A DNA stretch of 64,000 nt. It comes from Quillaja saponaria. Taxonomy: Eukaryota; Streptophyta; Magnoliopsida; Fabales; Quillajaceae. Under the pieces are notes generated by a model that was not told the DNA's origin, did no database searches, and worked only from the letters and a program-made list of their open reading frames with translations. Below, piece by piece: positions 63,854 to 64,000 of this stretch. Position 1 is the first letter of the stretch, and each line of letters starts with the position of its first letter. The stretch is taken from the NCBI GenBank assembly GCA_029379385.1, contig CM055608.1, positions 24,922,350 to 24,986,349 of the forward strand, written 5' to 3'. The translations under genes and the position numbers were made by a program.

Positions 63854-64000
63854 TTATTTCTTTTCGAAGATGGGGATACCTGTTATCTTTAGGCCAGAAA
63901 AGCCTACAAGAAATTTACAAACAGCAGTAACCTGAATGACCCACAATACCCGGCAAGAATCACGATCTTGAAAATTCCCCAATATTGTGAAGGATCCTTT
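63854..64000 (-). CDS. possible 3' end of a gene running off the window, unidentified
   Basis: On the minus strand an open frame enters at 64000 (KGSFTILGNFQDRDSCRVLW) and stays open to a TAA at 63854. After VIQ the DNA reads CAG|GTTACT, a possible splice donor at 63931, so only 63932-64000 may be exon. The family is not recognised. Confidence 0.25.
   Translation of the reverse strand, partial: KGSFTILGNFQDRDSCRVLWVIQVTAVCKFLVGFSGLKITGIPIFEKK

Noticed and set aside
1..64000. CRISPR array, bacterial operon or phage-like system
   Set aside because: Introns, plant transposons and plastid insertions show a plant nuclear genome. The tandem repeats here have no spacer pattern of that kind.

Overview
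This is a nuclear plant window, almost certainly from a eudicot. The genes are split by many GT-AG introns, the intergenic DNA is strongly AT-rich, and the repeats (a CACTA transposon, copia and gypsy remnants, an Au-type SINE, plastid insertions) are typical of plants. The species cannot be named from the sequence. All four recognisable protein genes lie on the minus strand.

Layout. (1) 1-14484 is a nested repeat block. A decayed Ty1/copia element (minus strand, one LTR at 14246-14484) is split by a CACTA (En/Spm) transposon at 37-12903 with terminal repeats and a 3-bp ATA target duplication. The right part of the CACTA holds a large LTR-like sequence (5007-7694 and about 11949-12579). That sequence holds a rearranged plastid DNA insertion (7695-8488 and 11891-11948), which is in turn split by a second LTR of the same family (8489-11890). 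(2) 14507-15495 is an intact two-exon bHLH gene of subgroup Ib(2), the iron-deficiency regulators bHLH38/39/100/101 (ORG2/ORG3). The copia LTR begins 23 bp after its stop codon. (3) 18318-31955 is an intact 16-exon gene for the nucleolar WD40 protein NOL10 (Enp2/EDA7), with a 693-residue product. (4) 32-39 kb is AT-rich intergenic DNA with a gypsy gag relic. (5) 39532-44313 is an HDHD3-like HAD hydrolase gene with intact splice sites but six single-base insertions. (6) 45-50.5 kb holds a 3.2-kb gypsy LTR, a fragment of the same LTR in opposite orientation, and two copies of a small terminal-inverted-repeat element. (7) 53990-57734 is a strictosidine-synthase-like gene broken by frameshifts and a small deletion, with an Au-type SINE in its first intron. 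(8) 57.8-64 kb is AT-rich with a 211-bp tandem duplication and a possible gene end at the right edge.

The genes do not form a pathway or cluster. One is a transcription factor for iron homeostasis, one is a ribosome-biogenesis factor, and two are damaged enzyme-like genes. I found no convincing new multi-gene system. The most unusual structures are the five-layer nesting with its plastid fragment and the purely +1 insertion pattern in the HAD gene.
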